Shown here: positions 1-11,501 of the stretch, piece by piece
How the letters are laid out: every line of letters begins with the position of its first letter
Position numbering within the stretch: position 1 is the stretch's first letter
Assembly (NCBI RefSeq): GCF_029892445.1
Contig: NZ_JARXVJ010000001.1
Coordinates: forward strand, 3,162,001 to 3,226,000
Origin: Chryseobacterium sp. H1D6B
GTDB lineage: Bacteria > Bacteroidota > Bacteroidia > Flavobacteriales > Weeksellaceae
DNA length: 64,000 nucleotides
Direction of reading: 5' to 3'
Notes under the pieces: model-generated
Told to the model about the DNA's origin: nothing
Database searches by the model: none
Seen by the model: only the letters and a program-made list of their open reading frames with translations
Translations under genes and position numbers: made by a program

Positions 1-1544
1 CTGGTAGATTGATGTCCCGCAGAATTCAAGGGAAGGCTTCTTTTGCTGAGTTGCAGGATTCTACAGGTAAAATACAGGTATATTTCAACAGAGACGAGAT
101 CTGTACAGGAGAAGATAAAACTTTATATAATGAAGTTTATAAGCACCTTTTAGATATTGGTGATATTATTGGTATTGAAGGAGAATTATTCACGACTCAG
201 GTTGGTGAAAAAACAGTTTTGGTGAAAAACTTCACCCTTCTAACGAAAGCTTTAAGACCTTTACCTCAGGCGAAAACTGATGAAAATGGAGTAGTACACG
301 ATGGTTTTACAGATCCGGAACTAAGATACAGACAGCGTTATGTAGACTTATTGGTGAATCCTCACGTAAAAGAAGTTTTTATAAAAAGAACAAAATTGTT
401 CAATGCAATGAGAACTTTCTTTAATAATGCAGGATATTTTGAAGTAGAAACGCCTGTTTTACAATCGATTCCGGGTGGTGCTGCTGCAAGACCGTTTATT
501 ACGCATCACAATGCTTTAGATATTCCGTTATATTTAAGAATTGCCAACGAATTATATCTGAAAAGACTGATCGTTGGTGGATTCGATGGTGTTTATGAGT
601 TCTCAAAAAACTTTAGAAATGAAGGAATGGACAGAACGCATAATCCAGAATTTACCGTAATGGAGATCTATGTAGCTTACAAAGATTATAACTGGATGAT
701 GGATTTCACTGAAAAATTGTTGGAATTCTGTGCTATTGAGGTAAATGGAACGTCAAATGCTAAATTTGGTGATCAGGAAATCAGTTTCAAAGCTCCTTTT
801 GCCAGAGTTTCTATGACGGAAGCTATTTTGAAATATACAGGTTTCGATATTACGGGAAAAACTGAACAGGAATTGTTTGATTTTGCCAAATCTATCGGTA
901 TTGATGTGAACGAAACAATGGGTAAGGGGAAATTAATCGATGAGATCTTTGGTGAAAAATGTGAAGGAAACTTCATTCAGCCGACTTTCATTACAGATTA
1001 TCCTGTTGAAATGTCTCCTTTAACAAAAAAACACAGAAGCAAAGAAGGTCTTACAGAGCGTTTTGAATTAATGGTCTGCGGTAAAGAAATTGCGAACGCA
1101 TATTCTGAGCTGAATGACCCGATTGATCAGAGAGAACGTTTTGAAGATCAGTTGAAACTATCTGAAAAAGGAGATGATGAAGCAGGGCAGTTCATTGATG
1201 AGGATTTCCTTAGAGCTCTTGAATATGGAATGCCTCCAACATCGGGAATGGGAATAGGAATGGACAGATTAATTATGTTCTTAACTAATAATGCATCCAT
1301 CCAGGAAGTTTTGTTCTTCCCTCAAATGAAACCTGAGAAAACAGTTCCTCAGATCGAACTAGGAGAAGATGAGAAAATAATTCTTGATATCCTAAAATCT
1401 GGTGAGCAGATTTCTTTAAACGATGTAAAATTGGAAAGTAAGCTTTCAGGAAAGAAATGGGATAAAGCTTCTAAGACTTTAACTAAGAATAATCTTGTGA
1501 AAGTGGAGAAAATTGATGAAAATGTCTTCATGAAACTGGCTTAA
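1..1544 (+). CDS. lysS: Lysine--tRNA ligase (class II), 5'-truncated by the window edge
   Basis: Charges tRNA-Lys with lysine in the cytoplasm. The reading frame is open from base 3, before any start codon, and the residues there (GRLMSRRI) match the OB-fold anticodon-binding domain of LysRS, so the true start lies upstream of the window. The class II catalytic core follows, with motif 2 in the [14 protein letters not shown] stretch and motif 3 at GMGIGMDRL near residue 420 of the visible part. After the usual LysRS end ([10 protein letters not shown]) there is an extra C-terminal stretch of roughly 65-70 residues, rich in Lys and Leu, that may form a small helical or winged-helix module. I believe similar tails occur in other flavobacterial LysRS, but this is from memory. 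A strong hairpin terminator follows. Confidence 0.96.
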   Translation, partial: GRLMSRRIQGKASFAELQDSTGKIQVYFNRDEICTGEDKTLYNEVYKHLLDIGDIIGIEGELFTTQVGEKTVLVKNFTLLTKALRPLPQAKTDENGVVHDGFTDPELRYRQRYVDLLVNPHVKEVFIKRTKLFNAMRTFFNNAGYFEVETPVLQSIPGGAAARPFITHHNALDIPLYLRIANELYLKRLIVGGFDGVYEFSKNFRNEGMDRTHNPEFTVMEIYVAYKDYNWMMDFTEKLLEFCAIEVNGTSNAKFGDQEISFKAPFARVSMTEAILKYTGFDITGKTEQELFDFAKSIGIDVNETMGKGKLIDEIFGEKCEGNFIQPTFITDYPVEMSPLTKKHRSKEGLTERFELMVCGKEIANAYSELNDPIDQRERFEDQLKLSEKGDDEAGQFIDEDFLRALEYGMPPTSGMGIGMDRLIMFLTNNASIQEVLFFPQMKPEKTVPQIELGEDEKIILDILKSGEQISLNDVKLESKLSGKKWDKASKTLTKNNLVKVEKIDENVFMKLA

Positions 1545-1566
1545 TAATAAGCTTAAAATAAAAAAA

Positions 1567-1595
1567 AATCCTCTGTATTTAGCAGAGGATTTTTT
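1567..1595. terminator. Bidirectional hairpin terminator between lysS and cydB
   Basis: Nine-base arms AATCCTCTG and CAGAGGATT with a 7-base loop. A-tract on the left and T-tract on the right, so it can serve both the + strand lysS and the converging cydAB operon. Confidence 0.85.
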
Positions 1596-1614
1596 ATTGA
1601 ATTTATTTAGATTA

Positions 1615-2622
1615 TTAAGATTTTTTAGCTTTTGTAAATGAAAACATCAGATAAAATAAAAACGGAAGAATAAATAAAGACCCCAGCATTAAAGCCCAGC
1701 CCAGTGCTGAAATTGTTTTTGGTGCTGCGATGTGCTCTAATAACGATAGATGCTGGCCGTTTCCTAACAAAATAATATCTGGATTGTGCTGATACGTTGC
1801 CGCCACTAAAATCATAATGATCTGAAACCCTGCTAAAGCACGTACAGGAAGTAATTTTCGCTGGTTCATAGCCCGTAAAATTAAAGCTAAAGCAACCGTT
1901 GCAAAAGAAATAGCCATAATTCCTAAAGGTTTTGAGAATACCCAGGTCACGAGGGGGATACCAGAAAGATAAGCCGTAATGAACACTAATAATCCTGTAA
2001 TAACTACAAAGATCATCGTCTGTTTAGATTTTTTGATCATTAAAGTAAGGTCAAGTTTATCGCGTGTTTCTCTAAGCGAGAAAATCGATGCAAGGTAAGC
2101 GCAGATGGCTACCATAAATAATCCTACTGCCACCCCAAACCAATTCAGCCAGCTGAAAATGTATAGATCTAAAAAGTTAGTTGCATTCGGATTTATCGAT
2201 TGTGAAACTGTAGCCGCCGCAATTAGACCTAAGAAAAAAGGAGTTAAAAGGCTTGCGTAATAGAAGATCTGGGTGTATAAAACCTGCCAGTCGTCTTTTA
2301 CAGCATCGTAATGCCTGAATGTGAATGCGGTTCCTCTTGCAATGATCCCTAAAAGCATCAGCACTAAAGGAATATGCAGATAGGTTGACATTGTCGTATA
2401 AATCTCAGGAAATCCCACAAAAAGAATTACAATGGCAATAATCAGCCACATATGATTGGCTTCCCAAACGGGAGCTATAGACTCGTACATGATTTCTTTA
2501 GTTTTATGACGGGCTTTTTTCTTGGTGAAAAGTTCCACAATTCCGGCTCCGAAGTCAGCCCCGCCTAAGATCACATAAAGACAGATGGACAGCCATAGAA
2601 AACCTATAACAACGTAGATCAT
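1615..2622 (-). CDS. cydB: Cytochrome bd quinol oxidase subunit II
   Basis: Membrane subunit that pairs with CydA in the high-affinity bd-type terminal oxidase, oxidising quinol (here probably menaquinol) and reducing oxygen without pumping protons. The 335-residue protein has about eight hydrophobic segments and an N-terminus typical of CydB (GGADFGAGIVELF, residues 20-32). It is somewhat shorter than the E. coli protein (379). Its ATG overlaps the end of cydA by four bases, which suggests translational coupling. It is the last gene of the operon and converges on lysS. Confidence 0.95.
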   Translation of the reverse strand: MIYVVIGFLWLSICLYVILGGADFGAGIVELFTKKKARHKTKEIMYESIAPVWEANHMWLIIAIVILFVGFPEIYTTMSTYLHIPLVLMLLGIIARGTAFTFRHYDAVKDDWQVLYTQIFYYASLLTPFFLGLIAAATVSQSINPNATNFLDLYIFSWLNWFGVAVGLFMVAICAYLASIFSLRETRDKLDLTLMIKKSKQTMIFVVITGLLVFITAYLSGIPLVTWVFSKPLGIMAISFATVALALILRAMNQRKLLPVRALAGFQIIMILVAATYQHNPDIILLGNGQHLSLLEHIAAPKTISALGWALMLGSLFILPFLFYLMFSFTKAKKS

Positions 2623-3962
2623 GATTTTTTGTTTTTATCGTTAAATTGAATATCGGTAGGGTCGTAAAGTTTCGGAACCATTTTGATCTGTCTTCTTAAA
2701 AGGAAAATAATGATTAATGACAATGATACGAAAATGGCAGTAAAAAAGTAAAAAGAATACTGAATTCCCGGCATCGGTGTTACGGCGTCAATTGTTCTCA
2801 TGACTCCGTAGATGATCCAAGGCTGGCGTCCGACTTCTGTTACTGTCCAGCCTGCTTCCAGAGCAATATATCCAAAAGGAGTAGCGAAAAGGAATGTTTT
2901 TAAAAGCCAGTTTTTAGTAAGCCATTCTTTCTTGAAAAATAAAGAATACAAATAGACGGCACCAATACATATCATTACGACACCAAAGAAAATCATAATT
3001 TGGAAAGCGTAATGTACAACAGCTACTGGAGGCCATTCATCTCTTGGAAAATCATTTAGTCCCTTCACTTCAGAATTGAAATCGTTGCTCACCAGAAAAC
3101 TTAAAACTTTTGGAATTTTAAGGGCATATTTTATCTCGCCTTTCTTCTCATCAGGAATTCCGCCGATTACAAAGGCAGCTCCTCTTTCTGTTTCAAAGTG
3201 GGCCTCCATTGCCGCTAATTTTATAGGCTGTCTTTTAGCGACAGATTTAGCAGCGACATCTCCGCTTAAAGGAGCTCCAAAAGCACCGATTAAAGCAAAA
3301 CCTGCCGCAATTTTAAATGCTTTGGTATGGAATTCTACATTTTTCTTTTTCATAATTAAATAGGCGTGGACTCCTGCCACCGCAAACCCTGTAGCACAAA
3401 ATGCTGCGACGGTCATGTGCAGTGCCTGTGGGAACCAGGCGTCATTAAACATAGCTTTTATCGGGTCTATATTTAAATACTGGCCGTCAATATAATCAAA
3501 ACCGGCAGGAGAGTTCATCCAGGCGTTGGCAGCAACTACTAGAATTCCGGAGGCTAGTCCGCTTAATCCAACTAGAAATCCGCAGAACCAGTGGAACCAT
3601 TTATTGAATTTATCCCATCCATACAGAAAAAAACCGATAGCAATGGCTTCAATAAAAAAAGCTGTTCCTTCAAGAGAAAACGGCATTCCGAAAATAGGTC
3701 CGGCATGTTTCATGAATCCCGGCCATAGAAGTCCGAGTTCAAAAGAAAGCATCGTTCCTGAAACCGCCCCGGTGGCAAATAATATGGCAACTCCTTTGCT
3801 CCATGCTTTTGTAAGTCCTTTGTATACTTCGTTATTGGTTTTAAGATATTTCCAGTGTGCGAAAGCCATTAAGAAAGGCATTACCATGCCCACACAGGCG
3901 AAAATAATGTGGAAACCCAGCGATAAGGCCATCTGAGCACGGGCTGCAATGAAATCGTCCAT
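2619..3962 (-). CDS. cydA: Cytochrome bd quinol oxidase subunit I
   Basis: Catalytic subunit carrying haems b558, b595 and d. Haem-ligand candidates are His18 in the first membrane segment and His182 (LHMTVAAF). Glu98 and Glu105 lie where the conserved acidic residues of the oxygen-reduction and proton channel occur. The quinol-oxidase signature GRQPW is present near residue 377. At 447 residues it is shorter than E. coli CydA (522), in line with the short Q-loop subfamily. First gene of the cydAB operon, divergent from gyrB. A -7-like box TAACTTTA lies on the minus strand at 3983-3990, about 20 bases before the start. Confidence 0.96.
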   Translation of the reverse strand: MDDFIAARAQMALSLGFHIIFACVGMVMPFLMAFAHWKYLKTNNEVYKGLTKAWSKGVAILFATGAVSGTMLSFELGLLWPGFMKHAGPIFGMPFSLEGTAFFIEAIAIGFFLYGWDKFNKWFHWFCGFLVGLSGLASGILVVAANAWMNSPAGFDYIDGQYLNIDPIKAMFNDAWFPQALHMTVAAFCATGFAVAGVHAYLIMKKKNVEFHTKAFKIAAGFALIGAFGAPLSGDVAAKSVAKRQPIKLAAMEAHFETERGAAFVIGGIPDEKKGEIKYALKIPKVLSFLVSNDFNSEVKGLNDFPRDEWPPVAVVHYAFQIMIFFGVVMICIGAVYLYSLFFKKEWLTKNWLLKTFLFATPFGYIALEAGWTVTEVGRQPWIIYGVMRTIDAVTPMPGIQYSFYFFTAIFVSLSLIIIFLLRRQIKMVPKLYDPTDIQFNDKNKKS

Positions 3963-4131
3963 AATATCAAATTTTAAGTAAATAAAGTTACGTATAAATT
4001 ATTGACGGTCTGTATGATTTAAAACAGCCAGGGTTCTAGAATTTCCTAATAACTTTGATATTTTTAAATTAAAATTACCGTTTGTTTTTGCGGAAAATCA
4101 TCCTCTTTTTTTGATATATTTTAACTTTGAT

Positions 4132-4180
4132 AAGTCGGAAAAATTCACGATATTTGTAGGTCTTTGCATTACGCAAATAT
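4132..4180 (+). promoter_or_regulatory. gyrB promoter -7 box and downstream inverted repeat
   Basis: TAACTTTG at 4132-4139 matches the Bacteroidetes -7 consensus TAnnTTTG. Downstream in the leader are arms ATATTTG (4150-4156) and CAAATAT (4174-4180), and a smaller perfect repeat TTTGC-N5-GCAAA at 4163-4177. No good -33 element was seen. Confidence 0.5.
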
Positions 4181-4185
4181 TATAA

Positions 4186-6126
<1,941 letters not shown>

Positions 6127-6150
6127 TCGGTTTTAATTTAAATACAATGT

Positions 6151-6180
6151 AAAGGCCTCAAGTTAATTGAGGCCTTTTTT
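6151..6180 (+). terminator. gyrB terminator
   Basis: Arms AAAGGCCTCA and TGAGGCCTTT around a short AT-rich loop, ending in a T-run. Confidence 0.88.
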
Positions 6181-6234
6181 ATACACGAAAAGTGAATTAA
6201 TAAATAAATTTTAACACTTATTAAGAATTTTCGC

Positions 6235-6242
6235 TATTTTTG
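6235..6242 (+). promoter_or_regulatory. -7 box upstream of the first DUF3857 gene
   Basis: TATTTTTG matches TAnnTTTG and lies 16 bases before the ATG at 6259. The -33 region is not clear. Confidence 0.45.
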
Positions 6243-6258
6243 TTAAATTTTTTTAACC

Positions 6259-8151
6259 ATGATGAAGATATTATGTATTGGAGCCTTTTCAATAGCTTCT
6301 TTATATTACTCGCAGAACTATCCGGCATCTGCAATTCCTGAAAACTTAAAACAAAATGCAAATGTTGTTGTAAGAAAGGATTTTACGACGATTCAAATCA
6401 ATAAAATTGATGAAATAAAATACCAATATAACACGGTAACCACTGTTTTGAATAAAGATGGAAATTCAAAAGCAGCGGCTTATATTCCTTATGAAAAAGG
6501 AGACCAGATTTCAGATATTAAAGTAACAATCTATGATGAAGCTGGTAAAAAGGTAAAGACCTATTCAAAATCAGATTTTGGAGACTACGCTAATAATACG
6601 CAGGGTGCATTTTATTCGAATAATAGGGTTTTAGTTTTATCTTTTACCCCTACTCAATATCCTTATACTGTTGATTTTTCTTATCAGCTTACTAATCAAA
6701 ATACTGTTTTTATTCCGGATTTTGTCCCGTTCTTCTCTACGAATACGTCTTTGGAAGAAGGCCAGTTTAAAATCATTAATAATTCTGGTATTGAACTTCG
6801 GACAAAGACCTATCCTTCAAAATATGATTATACCACAGTTAAAGAAAGCACTAACGGAGGAGAGAAAATATACACCTATAAAAATGTTCCGGCAGTTGAT
6901 GATGCTTTTCTGTTGCCGCAGCCTGTAAAAATACTGCCGAAAGTGAGCTTTTCTCTTACAAAGTTTAATCTTGAAGGGAAAGAAGGAAGTATGAATAACT
7001 GGGACGATTTTGGGGCTTGGTACTATAACAGTCTTTTACAGCCCGTTTCTGTCTCTACTCCAGCAATTAAAGCTGAGGTGGCCTCTCTTAATCTGCAGGG
7101 GTCTACAGAAGAAAAGGTGAAAAAACTGTATCAGCATATGCAGGCAAAAACCAGATATATTTTTGTGGCTTTAGGAATTGGCGGCTGGCAGCCTATGCCT
7201 CCGGATGAAGTGGACAGAAAAGGATATGGAGATTGTAAAGGACTGACCAATTATATGAAAACGTTATTGGACGAAGCAGGAATTCCGTCTGTGTATTCTG
7301 TGATCAATTCAAATTCTTCTCAGGTTTCTTTTGATTCTGATTTTCCAAAAATGGGCGGTAATCACGTTATTTTGATGGTGCCTACTGAAAAAGGAAATAT
7401 CTGGCTGGAAAACACTTCACAACAAATAGCTTTTAATCATTTAGGCTATAGAACTACAGACAGAAATGTACTTTCAATAAGAAAAAATGGAATAGAGCTT
7501 GTGAATACCCCTGTGTACAGTGCGGATCAGAACAAGGAAATGCAGAGTTTAAAAGTAAAATTAAATGAGGATAACAGTATTACTGGGGAAGGGCAGTTTT
7601 CTTATACAGGAAGCCAGTATGATTTTAATTTAGCCTACTCAAATCTTACAGCTAAAGAAAGAAATGAAGCCGTAAAAAGTCAGCTTGATGTATTGAATTT
7701 TGAGAAAATTGAAATGAAAAACTTCTTGAACGATAGAGATCATGCAGTCGTAAAGTATGATTTAGACTTTAAAGCCAATAATTATTCTAAAAATGCCGGA
7801 AGCAGTATGATATTTAGAGCTGTTCCTATTTTTACCAATAAATTTTATAAAATAGAAGAAAATAGGACGCTTCCTTTTGAAATAGGACAGTCTTTTGAAG
7901 ATGAATATCATATAAGTTTTATGATTCCAAAAAATTATAAAATCGATGAAGTTCCTGAGAATGTTACGATCAACTCTGAGTTCGGTACGTACAGTTTAAA
8001 TTTTGTTAAAAATGGAGAAGAAATAAAAGTAAACCGGATCATACGAGTGAATAAAGGGTTATATCCAAAAGAAAAATATAACGACTATATTAATTTCAGA
8101 AAAAAAACTATAAACATTGATAACTCAAAAATTTTAATTACTAAAATCTAA
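6259..8151 (+). CDS. Secreted DUF3857 / transglutaminase-like protein, triad Cys and His present
   Basis: Probable periplasmic or surface protein of unknown substrate. It has a short N-terminal signal peptide ending near YSQ, a DUF3857 beta-rich domain over roughly residues 30-230, and a transglutaminase-like fold with Cys326 (YGDCKG) and His369 (GGNHVIL), the expected nucleophile and base. The C-terminal third is beta-rich (DUF2569/DUF3858-like region). Two Met codons open the gene; either could be used. It sits two bases ahead of a paralogue and is probably co-transcribed with it. Family role is unknown; related proteins are common in Bacteroidetes, often in pairs. Confidence 0.85.
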   Translation: MMKILCIGAFSIASLYYSQNYPASAIPENLKQNANVVVRKDFTTIQINKIDEIKYQYNTVTTVLNKDGNSKAAAYIPYEKGDQISDIKVTIYDEAGKKVKTYSKSDFGDYANNTQGAFYSNNRVLVLSFTPTQYPYTVDFSYQLTNQNTVFIPDFVPFFSTNTSLEEGQFKIINNSGIELRTKTYPSKYDYTTVKESTNGGEKIYTYKNVPAVDDAFLLPQPVKILPKVSFSLTKFNLEGKEGSMNNWDDFGAWYYNSLLQPVSVSTPAIKAEVASLNLQGSTEEKVKKLYQHMQAKTRYIFVALGIGGWQPMPPDEVDRKGYGDCKGLTNYMKTLLDEAGIPSVYSVINSNSSQVSFDSDFPKMGGNHVILMVPTEKGNIWLENTSQQIAFNHLGYRTTDRNVLSIRKNGIELVNTPVYSADQNKEMQSLKVKLNEDNSITGEGQFSYTGSQYDFNLAYSNLTAKERNEAVKSQLDVLNFEKIEMKNFLNDRDHAVVKYDLDFKANNYSKNAGSSMIFRAVPIFTNKFYKIEENRTLPFEIGQSFEDEYHISFMIPKNYKIDEVPENVTINSEFGTYSLNFVKNGEEIKVNRIIRVNKGLYPKEKYNDYINFRKKTINIDNSKILITKI

Positions 8152-8153
8152 AC

Positions 8154-10085
8154 ATGAAAAAAATATTCTTACTTGTTTTTTGCTCAGCCAATTTAATTTT
8201 TGTTGCTGCCCAAAAACAAGAATTTTTAAGTCCGCCTAAATTTAATGATGCAGATCTATCCAAGCAAAAATCTCTTCTGGATGAAAATACTCCTGCCGAA
8301 ATTTTATATAAATCTGTTTATTTTATGGTAGACCATTCTACGGGATTGCTCCATAAAAAATATTATTACAGAGTAAAGATTTACAATAAAGACAAAGCTG
8401 AAGACTGGCTGAATCTTGAAATCCCTTTGTATCAGAACGGAAGCAGTCAAGAAACTCTTTCTAAAATGAAAGCATTTACCTATAATTTGGAAAATGGAAC
8501 TGTAGTTTCAACCAAAGTAGAAAAAAATTCAAAATATAAAAGCAAGGAAAGCAAGAACGTTTCTATCACTAAATTTGCCTTTCCCAATGTAAAAGACGGC
8601 TCCATTTTGGAATATCAGTTTGAAGTTTCGTCACCTTTCTTATTTGCAATTCCTGAAATTTTGATAGAGTCTGATACTCCGTCGCTGTACACAGAATATG
8701 CTTTAGATGCCCCTTTGAACATTGCCTACAATATAAATTATACAGGTTCGCTGCTGCCGAAGTATAAAACTGTTGAAGAAAGAAATCAATATGGATCTGA
8801 ATATAAAACCTATAGATTCGGATATACAAATTTAAAAGGATTTAAGACCGAAAAATTTGTGAAAAATGATAGAAATTACCGGACTAAAATAAGTGCTGAA
8901 TTAAATTCAACTAATTTTGGATTGTTGAAATTATACTCTTCATCTTGGGAAGAAATCAAAAAAAGGCTGTATGCAAACGAATCTTTTGGTGAAGAGTTGA
9001 AAAAATCAAAGCTCGCTAAAGAGAATATGCCTGCCGGTATTTCGGATCTAAAAGAGGATGTAGAAAAAGCAGATGCTATATTTAAATATGTCCAGAAAAA
9101 TTTCACTTGGAATAAAGACAGAGGAGTTTACACTGAAAACGGACTGAAAAAATTGCTGGAAACCAAAATAGGGAATGCGGCTGAAATTAATCTATTTTTA
9201 ATTCTAATGTTTAGAGAGGCAGGGCTGAAATCAGATCCTCTTCTTATTTCTACAGTAGATAATGGGGTGATCAATTTAGCTTCTCCCAATATTTCGAATA
9301 TGAATTTTGTAATTGCAGTTATTGATACAAAAGACGGCTATCATCTGTATGATGCTACCTCAAAGCAGTCTTCAATGGATGAGCTGCCTCCTAGAGACTG
9401 GAATGATTTCGGTATTTTATTAGCCAAAGAGAAAATCAGCCAGGTACAGATGATCAACGCAAAATCAAGTTTTAATTATCTTACAGTTAATGCAAAAATT
9501 AATGACGGCGGAACTATTTCGGGAACTTATTCTGATAGAGATACGGGAACTTATGCTATGTCTGCAAAAGAAAGCTATGATGATAATACCGATAAGTACA
9601 AGAAACAGTACAAAGATAATTTTTCGATAGACTTTACAGGGATTGACTCTAAAATCTTGGAAAATGGTGATTTTGAAAGTACAATGAATTTTTCTTCAGA
9701 AAATCTTATTGACAGAGTCGGGAAAAAAATAATTATCAACCCTATGCTGTTTCTGAATAAAAACTCTAATGAATTTGACCAGACTGAAGAAAGACAGTAC
9801 AGGATTGACTTTATTTCGGCTTTTACTAAAGTAAAAAAAGTAGTATTAGAAATTCCTGAAGGATATGTAGTAGAGGAACTGCCGAAAAGTAAAAAAATCG
9901 TTACAGAAGATAAAGAAATAGAATACAGCTATATTGCAGAACAAAAAGGAAACAAACTTGAAATTACTTCAACTACGAAAATTGCAAGTGCAGATTATCC
10001 TAAAGAATATTATCCTGCATTTAAACAGATCTGGGGAGTTGCATCAAAAAGTGAAAATCAGGTAATAAGTTTAATTAAAAAATAG
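8154..10085 (+). CDS. Secreted DUF3857 protein with degenerate transglutaminase-like domain
   Basis: Paralogue of the gene just upstream, 643 residues, with a signal peptide ending near VAAQ. The DUF3857 region spans about residues 40-240. In the transglutaminase-like fold the expected Gly-Asp-Cys is Gly340-Asn341-Ala342, and the residue in the His position (Asn-His-Val in the paralogue) is Phe385. Both catalytic residues therefore seem lost, and it is probably a non-catalytic partner or binding protein. The gene begins two bases after the preceding stop, so the pair is likely one operon. Substrate unknown. Confidence 0.83.
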   Translation: MKKIFLLVFCSANLIFVAAQKQEFLSPPKFNDADLSKQKSLLDENTPAEILYKSVYFMVDHSTGLLHKKYYYRVKIYNKDKAEDWLNLEIPLYQNGSSQETLSKMKAFTYNLENGTVVSTKVEKNSKYKSKESKNVSITKFAFPNVKDGSILEYQFEVSSPFLFAIPEILIESDTPSLYTEYALDAPLNIAYNINYTGSLLPKYKTVEERNQYGSEYKTYRFGYTNLKGFKTEKFVKNDRNYRTKISAELNSTNFGLLKLYSSSWEEIKKRLYANESFGEELKKSKLAKENMPAGISDLKEDVEKADAIFKYVQKNFTWNKDRGVYTENGLKKLLETKIGNAAEINLFLILMFREAGLKSDPLLISTVDNGVINLASPNISNMNFVIAVIDTKDGYHLYDATSKQSSMDELPPRDWNDFGILLAKEKISQVQMINAKSSFNYLTVNAKINDGGTISGTYSDRDTGTYAMSAKESYDDNTDKYKKQYKDNFSIDFTGIDSKILENGDFESTMNFSSENLIDRVGKKIIINPMLFLNKNSNEFDQTEERQYRIDFISAFTKVKKVVLEIPEGYVVEELPKSKKIVTEDKEIEYSYIAEQKGNKLEITSTTKIASADYPKEYYPAFKQIWGVASKSENQVISLIKK

Positions 10086-10138
10086 AAGACATATCTTATT
10101 ATTGTTTATATTTGGAAGAACCAATAAAAAATAATAAC

Positions 10139-10561
10139 ATGATAACTCTTTTACAAGCAGATCCTTACGATAGTATGGATGCTGCATCTGGAGCTGCGGC
10201 GGCAGGATTAGGAATAGGAATGTTGATTTTCTATTTAATCGTTTATTTATTCTATGGATATTGTATGTATAAAATATTCCAAAAGGCAGGCAGAGAAGAT
10301 GCTTGGGCAGGATTTGTTCCTATTTATAGTGCAGTTGTTCTTCTGGATATTGTAAAAAAACCGATTTGGTGGATTATTTTATTTATTATACCTCTGGTAA
10401 ATATCTATGCTGCATGGGTAGTTTATGATAGATTATCTAAAGGATTCAATAAAGAAACTCCTCTATATACAATTCTTTTATTCTTTTTAGGATTTATTTT
10501 TATTCCTGTACTGGCTTTCGGAAGCGACAAGTATGACAGCAGTAGAATTCCTAACGACTAA
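10139..10561 (+). CDS. Small DUF5684-type membrane protein
   Basis: About 140 residues from the ATG at 10139. An upstream in-frame TTG at 10112 is possible but adds a polar run with no support. It has three to four hydrophobic segments: a Gly/Ala-rich first helix, then YGYCMYKIFQKAGREDAWAG and VPIYSAVVLLDIVKKPIWWI, a pattern I recognise from DUF5684 proteins (sometimes linked to signal peptidase-like membrane proteins). No catalytic residues are evident. It follows the DUF3857 pair after 53 bases and has its own terminator. Function unknown. Confidence 0.75.
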   Translation: MITLLQADPYDSMDAASGAAAAGLGIGMLIFYLIVYLFYGYCMYKIFQKAGREDAWAGFVPIYSAVVLLDIVKKPIWWIILFIIPLVNIYAAWVVYDRLSKGFNKETPLYTILLFFLGFIFIPVLAFGSDKYDSSRIPND

Positions 10562-10580
10562 AAAATAATAAAAAAATATA

Positions 10581-10608
10581 AAAACCATTCATTTTGTGAA
10601 TGGTTTTT
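10581..10608 (+). terminator. Hairpin terminator after the DUF5684 gene
   Basis: Arms AAAACCATTCA and TGAATGGTTTT with a short T-rich loop, ending in T. Confidence 0.8.
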
Positions 10609-10632
10609 GCATATATAAGAAAAATTGAAAAT

Positions 10633-11457
10633 ATGAAAAATACAATTGCTGTTTTAGTACTGTCTTCCTTTTTTATTTTTTCTGCATGTAAGAAAAAAGA
10701 ATCGGGTACAGAAACTGTAAAAATAGGGACAAATGAACCTCAGAAATTTGTTGTAGACTCTGTTAAAATAAGTGATTCCATAAAAATTGGTGATTCACTC
10801 TCAGTACAGTATTCGTCTAAATTACTTGTTTTCCCTACTATTAAGGATAAAAAACTGCTAGACAGTATTTATTTTGGAAATAAAGGAATCAGTGATTTTT
10901 CAAAAGAAGGGCTGCAGAATCTTTTACAGAAAGAAAAGAATGAATATTTTGGCTCAATACGGAAAGACAGCAAAGATTGGATCTCAGATATTTCCTTCAA
11001 GCAGGACTGGTATTCTGAGAATGATATGAATTTGAAATCTAATACAAATGATTTTATGCATATTCAATATTTATCAAGTTCATACGAAGGCGGTGCCCAC
11101 GGAAATTATGGTTTTGGTGAAAGGGTTTTCGATTTAAAAAATAATAAAAAAGTTGAGCTGCAGGATATTACTTCTATGCCTAAAGATAAAATAGAGAAAT
11201 TATTAAAGAAGAATATTGATAAAACACACAGTGGATCAACAGACTCGGGGGATGATGTGAAAAATTCTGATATGCTTTTGGTAGATGTAATTCCGGCTTC
11301 GGATAATTTTTATTTTGATGATAAAAATATTTATTTCCACTATAGTCCTTATGAAATTGCGGCCTACGCTGCGGGAGACATCACAATTCCTGTTTCATGG
11401 GAAGAGCTGAAAGGAACTCTAAAACCTGAATTTAAAGAAAGAATGAAAATTAAATAA
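10633..11457 (+). CDS. RsiV-like lipoprotein (DUF4163/DUF3298)
   Basis: Predicted lipoprotein: signal peptide followed by a lipobox ending FSAC, with Cys at about residue 19 and a Lys-rich tether. I start it at the ATG at 10633 because this gives a clean lipoprotein signal; the frame is open to a GTG at 10600, which lies inside the previous terminator. A Ser/Asp-rich stretch (DSVKISDSIKIGDSL) follows. The C-terminal 180 residues look like DUF4163 plus DUF3298, with YEGGAHGNYG and a final FYFDDKNIYFHYSPYEIA. The same domains form the extracellular part of the Bacillus anti-sigma factor RsiV. There is no membrane-spanning anti-sigma part here, so a lysozyme-binding role is only a possibility. 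Confidence 0.8.
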   Translation: MKNTIAVLVLSSFFIFSACKKKESGTETVKIGTNEPQKFVVDSVKISDSIKIGDSLSVQYSSKLLVFPTIKDKKLLDSIYFGNKGISDFSKEGLQNLLQKEKNEYFGSIRKDSKDWISDISFKQDWYSENDMNLKSNTNDFMHIQYLSSSYEGGAHGNYGFGERVFDLKNNKKVELQDITSMPKDKIEKLLKKNIDKTHSGSTDSGDDVKNSDMLLVDVIPASDNFYFDDKNIYFHYSPYEIAAYAAGDITIPVSWEELKGTLKPEFKERMKIK

Positions 11458-11460
11458 TTT

Positions 11461-11486
11461 AAATGCTTCCAATTTAGGAAGCATTT
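11461..11486 (+). terminator. Hairpin between the RsiV-like gene and the lipid kinase
   Basis: Perfect arms AAATGCTTCC and GGAAGCATTT with a 6-base loop, followed by a T-rich tract that merges into the next promoter. Confidence 0.72.
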
Positions 11487-11488
11487 TC

Positions 11489-11496
11489 TATTTTTG
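11489..11496 (+). promoter_or_regulatory. -7 box of the lipid kinase gene, five bases before its ATG
   Basis: TATTTTTG fits TAnnTTTG. The ATG at 11502 follows after only five bases, so the transcript should have little or no leader. The -33 region would fall inside the preceding terminator hairpin. Confidence 0.5.
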
Positions 11497-11501
11497 TGCC
11501 A

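Noticed and set aside
3526..3936. 136-residue plus-strand frame inside cydA
   Set aside because: Antisense shadow of a clear cydA reading frame with no family features.
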